From an uncultured Gammaproteobacteria bacterium (lineage in GTDB: Bacteria > Pseudomonadota > Gammaproteobacteria > Immundisolibacterales > Immundisolibacteraceae), in NCBI GenBank assembly GCA_913060775.1, contig CAJXVN010000004.1, positions 1 through 39,310 on the forward strand: a stretch of 39,310 nucleotides of DNA. Direction: 5' to 3'. The notes under the pieces are model-generated. The model ran no database searches, was not told the origin of the DNA, and was given only the letters and a program-made list of their open reading frames with translations. Every line of letters starts with the position of its first letter. Position 1 is the stretch's first letter. Positions 18,287 to 27,556 of this stretch are shown here, one piece after another. The position numbers and the translations under genes are program-made.

Positions 18287-18482
18287 TCTATCGGGTTAAC
18301 CGTTCCTGAAACGGATTACCGTCGGGTTCCAGACACCCATTTCAACCGATTAGTCCAGGTTCTGTTGCCTGTGACGTGTGGACCTGTCGCTGGATTTCAT
18401 CGGGTCCAGGGCAGTACCAGGCACCCTACGACCGGCGCTTTTGTTGATTTCCTCTTTAGCCAATTTTGCCATTAGCCAGCGA

Positions 18483-18510
18483 TTGTTTTAACGTGGCAAG
18501 TTCATAAAAT
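18483..18510 (+). promoter_or_regulatory. Candidate sigma-70 promoter of the Rieske oxygenase gene
   Basis: TTGTTT (18483-18488), 16 bases, then TAAAAT (18505-18510), followed by a palindromic GGTCGACC at 18514-18521 near the expected start site. The gene begins at 18576. Spacing and hexamers are acceptable but not strong. Confidence 0.4.
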
Positions 18511-18575
18511 AATGGTCGACCGAGTATTGGGTCGCCAAGGTGGTTGTGTGGGCTTTTTGGGAGAGGAGAGCAACG

Positions 18576-19913
18576 ATGGATCAACGTACCGACACAGGGT
18601 CGCTTGCCGCGGCCGAACTACGAGACCTGGTAGTCGACAATGCGGACGAGCAACGCTTTGACGTTTCGCGGCGTATTTTTCAGGATCCAGAAATTTTTGA
18701 ACTGGAACTGGAGCGTATTTTTGAATCCAACTGGGTTTATCTGGCCCACGAATCGCAGCTGCCCAACGAGCACGATTATTTTTCCACCCAGATTGGTCGT
18801 CAGCCGGTACTGGTGACCCGGGGGGCGGACGGCAAAATTCACGCCTTTCTCAATGCCTGTAGCCACCGTGGTGCCCAGCTAGCCAACACCAAACGTGGCA
18901 ATAAACCGACCATGATGTGTCCCTACCATGGCTGGGTTTACGATTCGACAGGCGCCTGTATCGATGTCAATGACCACGATGCTGGTGACTATCCGGAGTA
19001 CTTCGATAAACAGAGTCACGACCTGATCAAGCTTGGCCAGCTAGGGGTTTATCGTGGCTTTATTTTTGGCAGCATCAAGGCCGAGGTGGAGCCGCTGGAA
19101 GTCTGGATGGGTGAGTCCACGGCTTTCATTGATATGTTTGTCGACCAGTCGCCGGAAGGGCTGGAGGTGCTCAGGGGTGGCGTCCATTACACCTGTGATT
19201 CGAACTGGAAGCTGCAAATTGAAAACGTCGACGGTTACCACTTTTTTCCGGTACATACCGGGTATATCGCGCTTGGCGCTCGACGCGGTGAGGCAAAAAA
19301 AGAAACGTTAAAAACCATCGATGTCAGCCAGATGAAGGAGCTACCTGGTGCTGTCTATGACCTTGACCGGGGGCATGCGTCAGCCTGGGCCTGGATGCCT
19401 AATGGTGACCAACGGCCGCTGGCTAAATCCCGTGAGGCGCTGGAAAAGAGTCATGGGCAGGAGCGTGCTAACTGGTTAATCGACTGTGTTCGCTTTCAGC
19501 TCATGTTCCCCAATCTCTGGCTGATGGATCAATCGTCGACCACCTTGCGGGTGATGCACCCCGTCGCGGTCGACAAAACCCGGGTTGAGGTTTACTGCAT
19601 CGCACCTAAAGGCGAACCGGCAGAGGCAAGAGCGCTCCGATTGCGGCAGTTTGAGGATTTTCTGGGCCCCGCCGGTCTGGCGACGCCCGACGATCAGGTA
19701 GTCATGGAGTCCTGTCAGCGAGGATTCCAGGCAACTCAGGCTAAATGGCAGCAGGGTTACGCACGGGGTAATGCCAGTGTTGTTTACGGCCCGGATGAGG
19801 ATGCCAGAAAAATGGGAATTAATCCGTCCGTCAGTGGCAAGGGCGATGCGGAAACCGGTGTTCATGGCCCGTTACGCCGCTGGCGCGAGTTGATGGGACT
19901 GGTTGATGAATAA
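18576..19913 (+). CDS. Rieske non-haem iron oxygenase alpha subunit (BenA/AntA-like)
   Basis: A 445-residue large subunit of a ring-hydroxylating oxygenase. The Rieske [2Fe-2S] ligands are C95/H97 (CSHRG) and C115/H118 (CPYHGW). The mononuclear iron site is in NVDGYHFFPVH, with His222 and His227. Shared phrases such as WVYLAHESQLP, IDMFVDQSPEGLEVLRGG, YPNLYLMDQ-like FPNLWLMDQ and IYCIAPKGE-like YCIAPKGEP place it close to benzoate/anthranilate/toluate 1,2-dioxygenase alpha subunits. ATG 18576 follows the ribosome site GAGAGGAG; the longer in-frame start at 18540 is less likely. No beta subunit or ferredoxin reductase gene lies nearby, which is unusual for this class. The true substrate is unknown. 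Confidence 0.9.
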   Translation: MDQRTDTGSLAAAELRDLVVDNADEQRFDVSRRIFQDPEIFELELERIFESNWVYLAHESQLPNEHDYFSTQIGRQPVLVTRGADGKIHAFLNACSHRGAQLANTKRGNKPTMMCPYHGWVYDSTGACIDVNDHDAGDYPEYFDKQSHDLIKLGQLGVYRGFIFGSIKAEVEPLEVWMGESTAFIDMFVDQSPEGLEVLRGGVHYTCDSNWKLQIENVDGYHFFPVHTGYIALGARRGEAKKETLKTIDVSQMKELPGAVYDLDRGHASAWAWMPNGDQRPLAKSREALEKSHGQERANWLIDCVRFQLMFPNLWLMDQSSTTLRVMHPVAVDKTRVEVYCIAPKGEPAEARALRLRQFEDFLGPAGLATPDDQVVMESCQRGFQATQAKWQQGYARGNASVVYGPDEDARKMGINPSVSGKGDAETGVHGPLRRWRELMGLVDE

Positions 19914-19945
19914 CCAGTCTCCCTTGAGTAAAGGATGGCGTAAAG

Positions 19946-20389
19946 ATGGCTGAAATCTCCCACGAAGGTGGCTGTTTCTGTGGTGCGGTGCGCTACCGGG
20001 TGACCGGCGAGCCATTTCGAACCAATATCTGCCACTGCACGAATTGCCAGAAGCGCACGGGTAGCTCCTTTGGTATCTCCACCTATTTCAAAGAAGAGCA
20101 GGTGGAGCTAAACGACGGCGAACGAAAAACCTATCGTTTTCAGTCTGATGAAAGTGGCCGCTTTGGCAACATGGAGTTTTGTGCCAACTGCGGTACGACC
20201 GTGACCTGGACGGCAGATTTTTTTGCCGGTGCTCGCGGCATCGCCGGTGGTAGTTTTGATGACCCGGACTGGTTCGAGATTCGCAATCACGGCTGGGCCA
20301 GGTCGGCCCAGCAACGCACCTGTTTTCCGGACGATGTCGAGGTTTTCCAGAAAGCCATACCGCCGCCAGCTCCACTGGATGATCGCTAA
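19946..20389 (+). CDS. GFA family zinc protein (glutathione-dependent formaldehyde-activating/CENP-V type)
   Basis: A 147-residue protein of the GFA/CENP-V fold. The expected zinc-binding cysteines are all visible: C10 and C12 (CFCGAVRY), C29, C31 and C34 (CHCTNC), and C79 and C82 (CANCG). The family includes Gfa, proposed to help glutathione react with formaldehyde, but most members have no known reaction, so this is a family call only. It begins 32 bases after the Rieske oxygenase gene in the same direction, making co-transcription likely; a role in handling a small aldehyde released by the oxygenase is a guess. Confidence 0.87.
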   Translation: MAEISHEGGCFCGAVRYRVTGEPFRTNICHCTNCQKRTGSSFGISTYFKEEQVELNDGERKTYRFQSDESGRFGNMEFCANCGTTVTWTADFFAGARGIAGGSFDDPDWFEIRNHGWARSAQQRTCFPDDVEVFQKAIPPPAPLDDR

Positions 20390-20467
20390 TCTGGCAAAGT
20401 TCGCTAGCTGAAAGTCACCCCGTGGAATTTTATTGGATGTTTTTCAGGGAGTTCTTATATGCCGCCC

Positions 20468-21265
20468 TTAGTTGAACACTCCCTGGGTAGACGCGCCATC
20501 CACGGTAATTATCGTGCCAGAGATGTAAGAGGCGCGGGCAGACGCCATAAAACAGATGACATCGCCAAGCTCTTCGGGTTGGGCCATCCGTCCCAGCGGC
20601 AGCGTGGCGTCTATCTCGGCCTGTAACTGTTCCTGAGTTTTGCCTTCGCCTTCGGCGCGGCCTTTGGTGAGCCGTTCCCAGCGCCCGGTGCGCACTCCGG
20701 AGGGGGCCACTCCCACCACCAGCACCTTGTCCTGCGCACTGCGATCGGCCAGGCTTTTGTTGAAATTGATCAGTGCGGCGTTGCTCATGCCTACCGCCAT
20801 ATAAGAGGCCTTCGGGTTTCGCGCTGCGGTGCCCACCACGTTAACGATGCGTCCGCCATCTCCCTGCTTTAACAGGGGGTAAAAAGCCTGTACCGTCCGC
20901 ACGTAGCATTGCAGTTTCTGGTTCCAGCCGTTCAGCCAGGCGGCACTGTCGATGTTTAAAAAATCACCGGTAGGTAGTTTCCCGGCGGCGTTATTCACCA
21001 GTACGTCCAGGTCGCCATATTTCTCGTCAAGGGTAGCGGCGAGACTTGTGACCGCCTCGTCGCTGGTGACATCGCACCGATAACAGTCGGGCTGGTTATT
21101 GGTTGCCTGCTGGATTTGTGCCGCCGCCTCCTGCAGAGACTCCTCGGTGCTGGCGGTAATAATCAGCCGGGCGCCTTCCTCCGCAAAAGCCCTGGCGGCT
21201 GCAAGGCCAATTCCCTTGGTGCCACCGGTAACCAGTACAACTTTGTCTTTTAGCCCTAGATCCAT
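20468..21265 (-). CDS. Short-chain dehydrogenase/reductase family protein, atypical active site
   Basis: A 265-residue Rossmann-fold SDR. The nucleotide-binding TGGTKGIG (13-20), CDVTSDEA, VNNAAG (90-95) and the C-terminal GxxITVDGA segment are normal. The catalytic region is not: Tyr155 is followed by MAVG, so position +4 is Gly159 where classical SDRs have Lys, and the upstream Ser is replaced by a VVGTAARNP stretch. The adjoining SNAALINFNKSLA helix is conserved-looking, so this seems to be a settled variant and not decay. The substrate is unknown. It converges on the GFA gene; its promoter faces that of the DASS transporter. Confidence 0.85.
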   Translation of the reverse strand: MDLGLKDKVVLVTGGTKGIGLAAARAFAEEGARLIITASTEESLQEAAAQIQQATNNQPDCYRCDVTSDEAVTSLAATLDEKYGDLDVLVNNAAGKLPTGDFLNIDSAAWLNGWNQKLQCYVRTVQAFYPLLKQGDGGRIVNVVGTAARNPKASYMAVGMSNAALINFNKSLADRSAQDKVLVVGVAPSGVRTGRWERLTKGRAEGEGKTQEQLQAEIDATLPLGRMAQPEELGDVICFMASARASYISGTIITVDGASTQGVFN

Positions 21266-21460
21266 TCCCTGCTCCTCTTGATGTTGATTCTGTCTGTTAT
21301 AAATTTCTGTCGAAATTTGAAACTATTATTAATGCTTCCGGCGAGCGGTCCACGAGGTCACAATTAATGATCAGTGGATTAAGATCAGCTGCCGTTCCGG
21401 CATAGTCACCTAAAATGTTTGAAACGCCGGCTAGTTTATCCAGCGGGCTGCGTAGCCTTC

Positions 21461-21498
21461 TATAATAAACAGCCATCTGGTAGTGACGATGCTACCAG
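21461..21498 (+). promoter_or_regulatory. Candidate -10 element and inverted repeat before the DASS transporter gene
   Basis: A perfect TATAAT (21461-21466) without a clear -35 is followed by the inverted repeat CTGGTAG (21477-21483) and CTACCAG (21492-21498), separated by 8 bases. The repeat would cover the first transcribed bases, so it may be an operator or a leader hairpin. The gene starts at 21529. Confidence 0.4.
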
Positions 21499-21528
21499 CT
21501 CGCACTCAACTTTCGAAAGCCGAGTCAC

Positions 21529-23055
21529 GTGACCCATCCAGTTAATTCAGCTGCAGCGCCCGAATCGGGCACGACTGAACCCGAATCCTATAGCCGCCTT
21601 AAACGAATCGGGTTTTTCGCCGGTCCCCTGGGGGCGTTACTGCTCATGGTCGTCGGTCACTGGCTGGTTGTCGGTGAGCCGGACGCAATCAGTGCGCCGG
21701 CCCTGCACACCCTGGCCCTGGCCTGGTGGATGGCCTGCTGGTGGCTAACCGAGGCCGTGCCGATCGCGGTCACCGCATTGTTACCGATTCTGTTGATTCC
21801 GCTGTTAGGGGTGTCGCCGATCAAAACAGCCGCCGCGCCCTATGCTCATCCACTGGTCATGCTATTCATGGGCGGTTTCATTATTGGCATTGCCATGCAG
21901 CGCCATCAACTGCACCGGCGTATTGCTCTGCATATTGTTCATCGGGCGGGCCACAGTGACGTGCTGCTGGTCGGTGGAGTCATGCTAGCCGCGGCCTTCT
22001 TGAGCATGTGGATGATGAATACCGCCACCTGCATGATGCTGCTGCCCATCGGTATTGCCTTGATCGATTATCAACAGAGCCGGGGAGTCGATGAGCAACA
22101 GCTGCGCAACTTCAGCCTCTGTTTGCTGCTGGGGATTGCCTACGGCTCAACCCTGGGAGGGGTCGCGACTCTGATCGGTACCGCACCCAACGGATTCATT
22201 GCTGCTTTTATGCTGGAAACCTATGGCCTGGAGATCAGTTTTTTGCAGTGGTTGCAGGTGGGTCTGCCGATTTCGATCCTGTTACTGATAGCGACCTGGT
22301 TACTGCTTACTCTGGTGGTCTACCCGCCTCGGGTCGAGGGCGGTATGGGCGAGAGTAACTATATCCGTGACGAGCTGGAAAGTCTGGGGGCCATGAGTCA
22401 CGCCGAGAAAATGGTCGCGACCGTTTTTGCCTCCGCAGCGATTCTCTGGGTGGCCCGTGGTTCGATTAGTAGCTGGATGCCCGCGCTGCAGCTTACCGAT
22501 GCCGGGATTGCCATTGCCTGCGCGCTGGCGTTGTTTCTAATCCCGCTGGATTGGCGGGCGGGGCGCTTTGTGCTGCACTGGGAAGACCTTAAAGAGCTGC
22601 CCTGGGGCGTATTGATTCTGTTTGGCGGCGGTCTCAGCCTGGCCGCTGCGGTGAGTGATAGTGGCTTATCGCTCTGGTTTGGTGAACAGCTGGCCGGGCT
22701 TGGTGGCTGGTCGCTACCGCTGCTGACCTTGTCAGTGGTCGGTGTGGTCATACTACTCACGGAGCTCAGCAGTAATATGGCCACCACGGCGATTCTGTTG
22801 CCCCTGATTGCGGCCCTGGCGGTCGCTAATGGCTACCATCCGCTGCTACTGGCTGCACCGGCGACGGTAGCCGCCAGTTGCGCTTTTATGCTGCCGGTGG
22901 CGACGCCGCCAAACGCGATTGTTTTTGGTAGTGGTCGGTTGACCATACCGCAGATGTCAAAGGCGGGCATCTGGATCAACCTGACGGCCCTGGTGCTGGT
23001 GGCGCTGGTAGTGCAGTGGCGGGTGATTCAGGTGTTTGAGATTAATCCGGGTTGA
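21529..23055 (+). CDS. DASS/SLC13 family sodium:anion symporter
   Basis: An inner membrane transporter of the divalent anion:sodium symporter family, which moves dicarboxylates, sulfate or related anions. The 508 residues contain about 11-12 hydrophobic segments. The two Ser-Asn-Thr-like substrate/sodium motifs are visible as [11 protein letters not shown] and [13 protein letters not shown], along with the [16 protein letters not shown] opening and the [14 protein letters not shown] signature. The start is GTG 21529; no better start is seen. It lies 17 bases before cysG, and that tight link hints at sulfate or another sulfur oxyanion as substrate, but sequence alone cannot separate sulfate from dicarboxylate transport. 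Confidence 0.88.
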   Translation: MTHPVNSAAAPESGTTEPESYSRLKRIGFFAGPLGALLLMVVGHWLVVGEPDAISAPALHTLALAWWMACWWLTEAVPIAVTALLPILLIPLLGVSPIKTAAAPYAHPLVMLFMGGFIIGIAMQRHQLHRRIALHIVHRAGHSDVLLVGGVMLAAAFLSMWMMNTATCMMLLPIGIALIDYQQSRGVDEQQLRNFSLCLLLGIAYGSTLGGVATLIGTAPNGFIAAFMLETYGLEISFLQWLQVGLPISILLLIATWLLLTLVVYPPRVEGGMGESNYIRDELESLGAMSHAEKMVATVFASAAILWVARGSISSWMPALQLTDAGIAIACALALFLIPLDWRAGRFVLHWEDLKELPWGVLILFGGGLSLAAAVSDSGLSLWFGEQLAGLGGWSLPLLTLSVVGVVILLTELSSNMATTAILLPLIAALAVANGYHPLLLAAPATVAASCAFMLPVATPPNAIVFGSGRLTIPQMSKAGIWINLTALVLVALVVQWRVIQVFEINPG

Positions 23056-23072
23056 CCCGACAAGAGACTGAA

Positions 23073-24473
23073 ATGGACTATTTTCCTATCTTCATGAACC
23101 TGCGCGATCAGCACTGTCTGGTCGTGGGCGGCGGCAGCGTTGCTCGGCGTAAGGCAGAAGCACTTGCTAAAAGCGGTGCACGTATTCGACTGGTGGCACC
23201 CCAGGTTAATGCCGATCTACTCGAGATGGCCGACGCTAATGGATTTGAGGTTCACCAGAGACCCTTTCAACCCGCCGATCTGGAGGGGGTGGTGCTCGCC
23301 ATTGCCGCCACCGACGACGAGCAGACCAATCGTCAGGTCGCCCAGCTGGCGAATTCGCATAACCTGCCGATCAACGTCGTCGATCGAGCAGACCTTTCCA
23401 GTTTTATTACCCCAGCGGTTGTCGATCGTTCACCGGTGATAGTGGCAGTGAGTTCTGGCGGCAGGGCTCCGGTGTTAACACGTCTGTTAAAAGCCAGGCT
23501 TGAAACACTAATCCCCTCGGCCTGGGGACAACTGGCGGCGCTGGTGGCCCGGTACCGCGACCGAGTTAAAACAGCGCTACCGACGCTTTCGCAGCGCAAT
23601 CGGTTCTGGTCTGACGCCTTGCAGGGGCCGGTCGCGGAACTCGCGCTAAATGGCCAGCTGGAGCAGGCCGAGTCGCTGCTCGAACAGATGGTTGACGGCG
23701 AGACCGGCGACGCACCGGGGGCAGTCTACCTGGTTGGGGCCGGGCCGGGCGATCCTGACCTGCTCACCTTCAGGGCTTTACGCCTGCTACAGCAGGCCGA
23801 CCTGGTAGTTTACGACCGGCTGGTTTCTGCGCCGATTCTTGACCTTGTGCGCAAGGATGCAGAACGAATTTATGTGGGTAAGCAGCGCTCAGTTCATAGC
23901 GTGCCACAGACAAAAATCAACGAGTTGCTCGCCGAGCAGGCGCTCGCCGGCAAACGAGTGGTGCGATTAAAAGGTGGAGACCCCTTTATCTTCGGGCGCG
24001 GCGGCGAGGAGATCGCCACCCTGGCCGAGCAGGGTATTCCCTTTCAGGTGGTTCCCGGTATTACCGCCGCCAATGGCTGTGCGGCCTACGCCGGAATACC
24101 GCTGACTCACCGGGACCACACCCAGATGGCGGTATTTGTTACCGGTCATTTACAGGACGACACAGTCAATCTTGCCTGGCAGCCGCTGGCCGATCTTGAT
24201 GCCACCCTGGTGATCTATATGGGATTGATGGGGTTACCCATTATCTGCCGGGAATTAATTGCCCACGGCAAGCCGGCAGATACTCCGATTGCACTGGTCG
24301 AGTCTGGCACACTAGCCGGGCAACGAGTGTTCTCGGGTACGCTGGCAACGCTGCCGGTTGAGATTGGTCAACATCAGGTGAAAGCACCGACGCTTATCAT
24401 TGTTGGCGAGGTTGTTAACCTTCGAGAGCAGCTGAAGTGGTTTCACGCTGATGAGTCCACTTCTGCAGATTAA
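23073..24473 (+). CDS. cysG: Siroheme synthase CysG (multifunctional)
   Basis: CysG makes siroheme from uroporphyrinogen III, combining precorrin-2 dehydrogenase/ferrochelatase and SAM-dependent methyltransferase activities; siroheme serves sulfite and nitrite reductases. The 466-residue protein has the N-terminal NAD site [12 protein letters not shown] (~18-28), a [22 protein letters not shown] core, and from ~216 the methyltransferase with [32 protein letters not shown] and [20 protein letters not shown]. Start ATG 23073 gives the MDYFPIF opening seen in other CysG; the frame is open seven codons further to a TTG. Length is close to the E. coli enzyme. It is followed by a terminator-like hairpin. 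Confidence 0.96.
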   Translation: MDYFPIFMNLRDQHCLVVGGGSVARRKAEALAKSGARIRLVAPQVNADLLEMADANGFEVHQRPFQPADLEGVVLAIAATDDEQTNRQVAQLANSHNLPINVVDRADLSSFITPAVVDRSPVIVAVSSGGRAPVLTRLLKARLETLIPSAWGQLAALVARYRDRVKTALPTLSQRNRFWSDALQGPVAELALNGQLEQAESLLEQMVDGETGDAPGAVYLVGAGPGDPDLLTFRALRLLQQADLVVYDRLVSAPILDLVRKDAERIYVGKQRSVHSVPQTKINELLAEQALAGKRVVRLKGGDPFIFGRGGEEIATLAEQGIPFQVVPGITAANGCAAYAGIPLTHRDHTQMAVFVTGHLQDDTVNLAWQPLADLDATLVIYMGLMGLPIICRELIAHGKPADTPIALVESGTLAGQRVFSGTLATLPVEIGQHQVKAPTLIIVGEVVNLREQLKWFHADESTSAD

Positions 24474-24503
24474 TGAACCAACGGCGGTTCACCCCCTTTT
24501 TTT
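24474..24503 (+). terminator. Terminator after cysG
   Basis: TGAACC (24474-24479) pairs with GGTTCA (24486-24491) around a six-base loop, followed by CCCCC and seven T (24497-24503). The stem is short but the T run is good. Confidence 0.55.
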
Positions 24504-24533
24504 GAATTACTAGCCAACTGACGAGAGGCCGTT

Positions 24534-25451
24534 ATGCAGCTTTCTTATTTCACCGCCGATGCGTTTACCAGCGAAATTTTTCAGGGTGCACAGATTGCCG
24601 TGCTGCCCCAGGCTAATGGATTGACGGCTGCGCAAATGCAGACGATTGCCGCGGAATTTAATCTTACCGAGACCGTATTTATCACCGCCGCTGACGATTC
24701 ACAGGGGCTCCAGGCGCGGGCTTTTTCGCCTCGAGAAGAAGTACCGGTTATCGGGCATCCCCTGATTGCCGCGGCCCACGTAGCAGCGGCCAGTGGCGTG
24801 TTAACGCTGCAGGAGGGTGTTCATGATCTGCAGGTTCACTGCGACGACCGTAGCAGTGCACTGGCGATAACCGTGACTAACGGTCGACCGGTAAAAGCAC
24901 AGTATGCGGTCACGGTTACGCCAAGGGTGGATCGGTTTGTGCCGACCCGCTCCGAGCTGGCAGCGATATTGAGTCTGTCGGTGGATGATCTGGAAGCACC
25001 GGATGACCTGCGGCCGCTACTGGTGGCCTGTCCCCGGCCTTACCTGGTGCTGGCACTGAAAAACCGCGATGCCGTGCGCCGTGCAAGGTTTGATTTTGGT
25101 GGCTGGAGTAACTCCTCTGCTCCTTCCATGCTGGCCCAGGAAATATTGCTGGTGGCGAAGGATGCAGAAGAGGCAGGCGCTAATTTTCATGCCCGACTCG
25201 TCAGTCCAGACATTGGCATCAATGAAGATCCGCCGGTGGGTGGTGCGGTGCCGGCGCTGGCGGCCTGGTTATGTGACCATGACCATATTCGCCGAGGCAC
25301 CTATCCGTTTACGGTGGAACGGGGCAGTCGTGCCACTCGCCACAGTCTGCTCCACGTTGAGATGGACAATCAGGGTAAAGAGACCTTGCAACTGCGTATT
25401 GGAGGCCATGCCGTGCTGGTTAGCGAAGGACAGATAACCCTGCCGGACTGA
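24534..25451 (+). CDS. PhzF family isomerase/epimerase-like protein
   Basis: A 305-residue protein of the PhzF/diaminopimelate-epimerase-like fold. PhzF isomerises dihydro-3-hydroxyanthranilate in phenazine synthesis, but most family members are outside such clusters and their reaction is unknown. The catalytic acid of PhzF corresponds to Glu46 in AEFNLTETVFI. Other family phrases are ARAFSPREEVPVIGHPLIAAAHV and the C-terminal DPPVGGAVPALAAWL. No phenazine genes are present here, so a biosynthetic role is not supported. The start ATG 24534 has GAGAGG upstream. It is a single gene, or weakly linked to mnmC 55 bases downstream. Confidence 0.88.
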   Translation: MQLSYFTADAFTSEIFQGAQIAVLPQANGLTAAQMQTIAAEFNLTETVFITAADDSQGLQARAFSPREEVPVIGHPLIAAAHVAAASGVLTLQEGVHDLQVHCDDRSSALAITVTNGRPVKAQYAVTVTPRVDRFVPTRSELAAILSLSVDDLEAPDDLRPLLVACPRPYLVLALKNRDAVRRARFDFGGWSNSSAPSMLAQEILLVAKDAEEAGANFHARLVSPDIGINEDPPVGGAVPALAAWLCDHDHIRRGTYPFTVERGSRATRHSLLHVEMDNQGKETLQLRIGGHAVLVSEGQITLPD

Positions 25452-25506
25452 GTCAGCCATCATCGAACCGATTCGTTATAGTCGGCCGGAGTTTGACAAG
25501 GGCCGA

Positions 25507-27423
25507 TTGCAATCGCCCTTCTATGCCGATCATTACTTTGGCGCCACGGATGCAGCGGCTGAGTCTCGTCACCACTACCTGGTTGCTAATGATCTACCAA
25601 CGCGTTTTGGTCACTGTCGCCATTTTGCGGTGGGGGAGTTGGGGTTTGGCACCGGGCTGAATTTTCTCCTCACCTGGCAGGCGTGGCGACAAAACGCGCC
25701 AGCCGACGCCACCCTCGATTACCTGGCAATCGAGAAACACCCGATTGCACCGGAGGTTCTGGCGCAGCTGCATCGTCAGTGGCCGCAATTTGCCTCCTTT
25801 AGCAACCTTCTTGTCAGGGACTATCCGGCCCCGCTACCGGGCTGTCATCGACTGACCCTGGACGATGGGCGAGTAAACCTGACACTCGTATGGGGTGACG
25901 CTGCCCAGCAGCTTGCCAATCTAAGCGGCCAGTTTGATGCCTGGTACCTGGACGGCTTTTCCCCCCGGACTAACCCGGCACTCTGGAGCGAAGAGGTGAT
26001 CACCCAAGTTGCGCGGTTAACCCGGCAAGGTGGGACATTCTCCACCTTCAGCGTGGCCGGTGCGGTGCGGGAGCGCTTGCAGAAAGCCGGCTTTGACTGG
26101 CGAAAAATTCCGGGCTTCGGCAGCAAAAGTGAAATGCTGGCCGGGGAGTTAAACGACCCGCCCTCCGTTATTAGCCGTGCTCCCTGGTTTCAGTGGCCAG
26201 CGCCCGCAAACGGTCGCCGAGTCGCCGTGATCGGTGGCGGTATCGCCGGTGCCGCCACCGCTTATGCGCTGGCCCGAAAAGGGTTTCAGGTCACGTTGCT
26301 TGAACAGGGCGAGGGACTGGCTGTCGGTGCCAGTGGTAATGCGGCCGGCGTGATTAGCCCCTTTTTAACGGCTGATCACGGTCTGGCCAGCCGCTTCTCC
26401 AGCGCGGCCTTTGCTTATGCGCGAGCGAATATTAAAAACCTGCAGGAATTACGGCCTGAACAGTCCCCATGGTTCCATCCCGTCGGCGAGGTAAAGCTGG
26501 CGATTGATCCCCGCAGCCTGAGCCGTCAACAGCGGCTGATGGAGTCGGGCTGGTTTTCTGAGTCGCTGATCACCCCGGTAGATGCCCCGCAAGCGTCGAC
26601 CCTGGCGGGTATAAAGATCGGTCATTCCGGGCTGTTTTCGGCCCAATCAGGGTGGGTCAACCCGGTCGCCTGGTGTGCCGCCCTGACCGAGGCCGCCGGT
26701 GACGCGCTAATCATCTGGACATCCACTCACGTCGCCGCGATTGGGCACCAGCGTGGGCGTTGGCAACTATTCGATAGCCATGAAAATCTAATCGACGAGG
26801 CCGATCAGCTGGTGTTGGCCAATGCAGCTGATGCAGCACGCCTGCTGCCCGCCGCCCGGTTACCTTTGCAGGCGATGCGTGGCCAATTGGCTGAGCTGTC
26901 TGCGACTGAACAGTCGAGTCAGCTGCGCCGGGTGGTGAGTTTTGGTCACTACCTGTTACCGGCGGTGGCCGGCAGGCATCTACTCGGCGCGAGCTACCAG
27001 CAGAGCGACCGGGCAGAGGTTGATGCGGATCAGCATCGACAGATGATCGAAGCCGTCTCCAGCGCCTTGCCGGGACTGGTTGATCAGGCAATCGGTGCTG
27101 ATCCAGCAGGCCGGGTGGCCTGGCGGGCAGTGACCCCGGATCGGTTGCCACTGGTTGGGCCGGTGTCCGATGCGTTGCATTGTCAGTCGCTTTATCAACG
27201 GCTGAATTTGGGCCAACCGGCGGGTCAGTATCCGCCAGCGGAGCCCCTGCCCAATCTTTACCTGAATGTGGGTCACGGTTCGCGCGGACTGGTAACCGCC
27301 AGTTTGTCTGCGGAGTTGATTGCCGCTGGGCTGGCGGGTGAGGTTGCCCCCATTGAGTGCGACCTGGTGGAGGCGTTGCACCCCGACCGGTTTGTCATTC
27401 GTCAAGTGCGCAGGCAGCCCTGA
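25507..27423 (+). CDS. mnmC: tRNA 5-methylaminomethyl-2-thiouridine synthesis bifunctional protein MnmC
   Basis: MnmC completes mnm5s2U at the tRNA wobble position: a C-terminal FAD domain removes carboxymethyl from cmnm5, and an N-terminal SAM domain methylates the product. The SAM domain shows GELGFGTGLNFLLTWQAW and WYLDGFSPRTNPALWSEEV. The FAD domain begins at ~239 with RRVAVIGGGIAGAATAYALARKG and GNAAGVISP. The only listed start, TTG 25507 with AAGGG just upstream, drops about 15-20 residues that look homologous to the normal MnmC N-terminus (ESAIIEPIRYSRPEFDKGR, from 25450). That stretch is open back to a TAA at 25435 but has no ATG, GTG or TTG, so the true start may be a rare ATC/ATT codon. 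The product is otherwise complete. Confidence 0.9.
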   Translation: MQSPFYADHYFGATDAAAESRHHYLVANDLPTRFGHCRHFAVGELGFGTGLNFLLTWQAWRQNAPADATLDYLAIEKHPIAPEVLAQLHRQWPQFASFSNLLVRDYPAPLPGCHRLTLDDGRVNLTLVWGDAAQQLANLSGQFDAWYLDGFSPRTNPALWSEEVITQVARLTRQGGTFSTFSVAGAVRERLQKAGFDWRKIPGFGSKSEMLAGELNDPPSVISRAPWFQWPAPANGRRVAVIGGGIAGAATAYALARKGFQVTLLEQGEGLAVGASGNAAGVISPFLTADHGLASRFSSAAFAYARANIKNLQELRPEQSPWFHPVGEVKLAIDPRSLSRQQRLMESGWFSESLITPVDAPQASTLAGIKIGHSGLFSAQSGWVNPVAWCAALTEAAGDALIIWTSTHVAAIGHQRGRWQLFDSHENLIDEADQLVLANAADAARLLPAARLPLQAMRGQLAELSATEQSSQLRRVVSFGHYLLPAVAGRHLLGASYQQSDRAEVDADQHRQMIEAVSSALPGLVDQAIGADPAGRVAWRAVTPDRLPLVGPVSDALHCQSLYQRLNLGQPAGQYPPAEPLPNLYLNVGHGSRGLVTASLSAELIAAGLAGEVAPIECDLVEALHPDRFVIRQVRRQP

Positions 27424-27485
27424 ATTCGTCTGTTAAAGTGATACAGACACGAACGTTATTGAGCCAGATCAGTCTTATGGCACAA

Positions 27486-27509
27486 CCCCGCCTGCGAGTG
27501 CGGGGCTTT
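27486..27509 (+). terminator. Possible terminator after mnmC
   Basis: CCCCGC (27486-27491) pairs with GCGGGG (27500-27505), followed by CTTTCGTT. The stem is six GC pairs and the T tract is poor, so this is only a likely terminator. Confidence 0.5.
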
Positions 27510-27556
27510 CGTTATGCTGTAGGAGTAACGTCAATTAACCCGCAAGGAGGCAATAA

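Noticed and set aside
18018-18287. 89-residue minus-strand frame beginning [12 protein letters not shown]
   Set aside because: It is the antisense of tRNA-Ser; this exact kind of false protein is common in databases.
18199-20389. Genomic island inserted at tRNA-Ser
   Set aside because: No integrase and no direct repeat of the tRNA 3' end were seen in the window.
24534-25451. Phenazine biosynthesis locus from the PhzF-like gene
   Set aside because: No other phz gene is present; PhzF-fold proteins are common outside such clusters.
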